The notes below the pieces were generated by a model, which ran no database searches, was not told where the DNA came from, and saw only the letters and a program-made list of their open reading frames with translations. Positions 6,907-7,196 of a stretch of DNA of 7,196 bases are shown one piece after another; position 1 is the stretch's first letter, and each line of letters opens with the position of its first letter. The position numbers were made by a program, and so were the translations under genes. The DNA is from Tannerella sp. Its GTDB lineage: Bacteria > Bacteroidota > Bacteroidia > Bacteroidales > Tannerellaceae. The DNA lies in the NCBI GenBank assembly GCA_031259505.1, contig JAIRLL010000115.1:1-7196 (forward strand), in the 5' to 3' direction.

Positions 6907-7068
6907 ATAAGCGGGCGTCCGGTTATGCCGGCGAGATGATCGACGGGGGCGTTTACCGCCTGATGACCGAACGTTCAGGGACGCGCAAACATGTTTAGGG
7001 ATACGAAATAAATAAGATATAATACTTTAAGCGGGTAAAAAAGTGAGATTGAAAGATAACAGAGTCCC

Positions 7069-7101
7069 GGATTGCCACGTCGCTGCGCTCCTACCAATGA
7101 C
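7069..7101. repeat. ATTGC-type palindromic dispersed repeat, copy 1
   Basis: The 33-bp unit begins GGATTGCCACG and ends CCAATGAC, with the core GTCGCTGCGCTCC. It resembles the widespread intergenic element of form GGATTGCTTCG...CTCGCAATGAC found scattered in many bacterial genomes. Its outer arms ATTG and CAAT are complementary, but the inner arm bases (CCA and TAC) have drifted, so the hairpin is imperfect. Confidence 0.65.
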
Positions 7102-7133
7102 ATGTTTCGTTATTTGCTTATTATCAGCCCGCT

Positions 7134-7158
7134 GGATTGCTTCGTACCTCGCAATGAC
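7134..7158. repeat. ATTGC-type palindromic dispersed repeat, copy 2 (short form)
   Basis: The 25-bp unit starts GGATTGCTTCG and ends CTCGCAATGAC. It lacks the central GTCGCTGCGCTC-like core of copy 1 but keeps the intact arms ATTGC and GCAAT. It has the same orientation as copy 1, 32 bp downstream. The shared ends and different centre show that the two are related, not a simple duplication. Confidence 0.7.
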
Positions 7159-7162
7159 GCCG

Positions 7163-7189
7163 GATGCCGTTGCCTGCAACAATGGCATC
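7163..7189. repeat. Hairpin at the right edge
   Basis: GATGCCGTTG (7163-7172) pairs with CAATGGCATC (7180-7189) along 10 bp with one G-T wobble, leaving a 7-nt loop. No T run is visible before the window ends. It may be another part of the dispersed-repeat cluster or a terminator for a gene outside the window. Confidence 0.55.
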
Positions 7190-7196
7190 TACGTCA

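Larger units (their letters stand above)
6907..7196. other. Intergenic region without a supported gene
   Basis: No gene of useful length is visible on either strand. From about 6909 to 6998 the forward strand has coding-like composition and one frame reads G-Y-A-G-E-M-I-D-G-G-V-Y-R-L-M-T-E-R-S-G before TAG at 6996-6998, possibly the tail of a lost gene. From 7000 to 7060 the sequence is AT-rich and featureless. Bases 7069-7158 hold two dispersed-repeat copies, and the right edge holds a hairpin. Confidence 0.6.

Noticed and set aside
7008..7030. TATAAT-like -10 sequence at about 7018-7023
   Set aside because: Bacteroidetes promoters do not use this hexamer, there is no suitable upstream element, and no gene follows within the window.

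Overview
The window is from a Bacteroidetes chromosome, most likely order Bacteroidales. The evidence is two promoters of the Bacteroidetes type (TTG, 20 bp, TAnnTTTG), a TonB-dependent receptor with an N-terminal carboxypeptidase-regulatory-like domain, a DUF4374 lipoprotein, start codons without a clear Shine-Dalgarno sequence, and a Tat-exported Gfo/Idh/MocA oxidoreductase of a type common in this phylum. I cannot name the genus.

Layout: (1) Bases 2-253 hold an exact-period 21-bp tandem array of 12 units, cut by the left edge. It reads in one forward frame as a G-I-I-P-K-F-S-like heptad. (2) Bases 315-346 are a near-perfect promoter, followed by a compact three-gene, same-strand operon at 369-5136. 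It encodes a TonB-dependent outer-membrane receptor, a DUF4374 lipoprotein and a heptahelical ferric-reductase-like membrane protein. (3) Bases 5137-5501 are intergenic, with a weak terminator candidate, a strong inverted repeat, some coding-like sequence that may be gene debris, and a second promoter. (4) Bases 5502-6803 encode a stand-alone Tat-signal Gfo/Idh/MocA oxidoreductase, followed by a very clear intrinsic terminator at 6872-6906. (5) The remaining ~290 bp hold no supported gene. They carry two copies of an ATTGC...GCAAT(GAC) palindromic dispersed repeat and a further hairpin at the right edge.

How the genes may work together: a receptor next to a DUF4374 lipoprotein is the arrangement of the xenosiderophore utilisation (Xus) system of Bacteroides, in which XusB (DUF4374) is a surface lipoprotein that binds ferric siderophore and hands it to the receptor XusA. 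The usual third partner, XusC, is a PepSY-type inner-membrane protein. Here that place is taken by a different fold, a ferric-reductase-like/MsrQ-like haem-b membrane protein with an unusual ~90-residue His/Gly/Arg-rich periplasmic loop. The likely scheme is surface capture, TonB-driven import, then reduction of the metal at the inner membrane. The substrate and the reductase activity are inferred, not visible. The oxidoreductase gene has its own promoter and no evident link to iron.

The most interesting points are the reductase swap in a Xus-like operon, its periplasmic loop, and the 21-bp array just upstream of the operon promoter.
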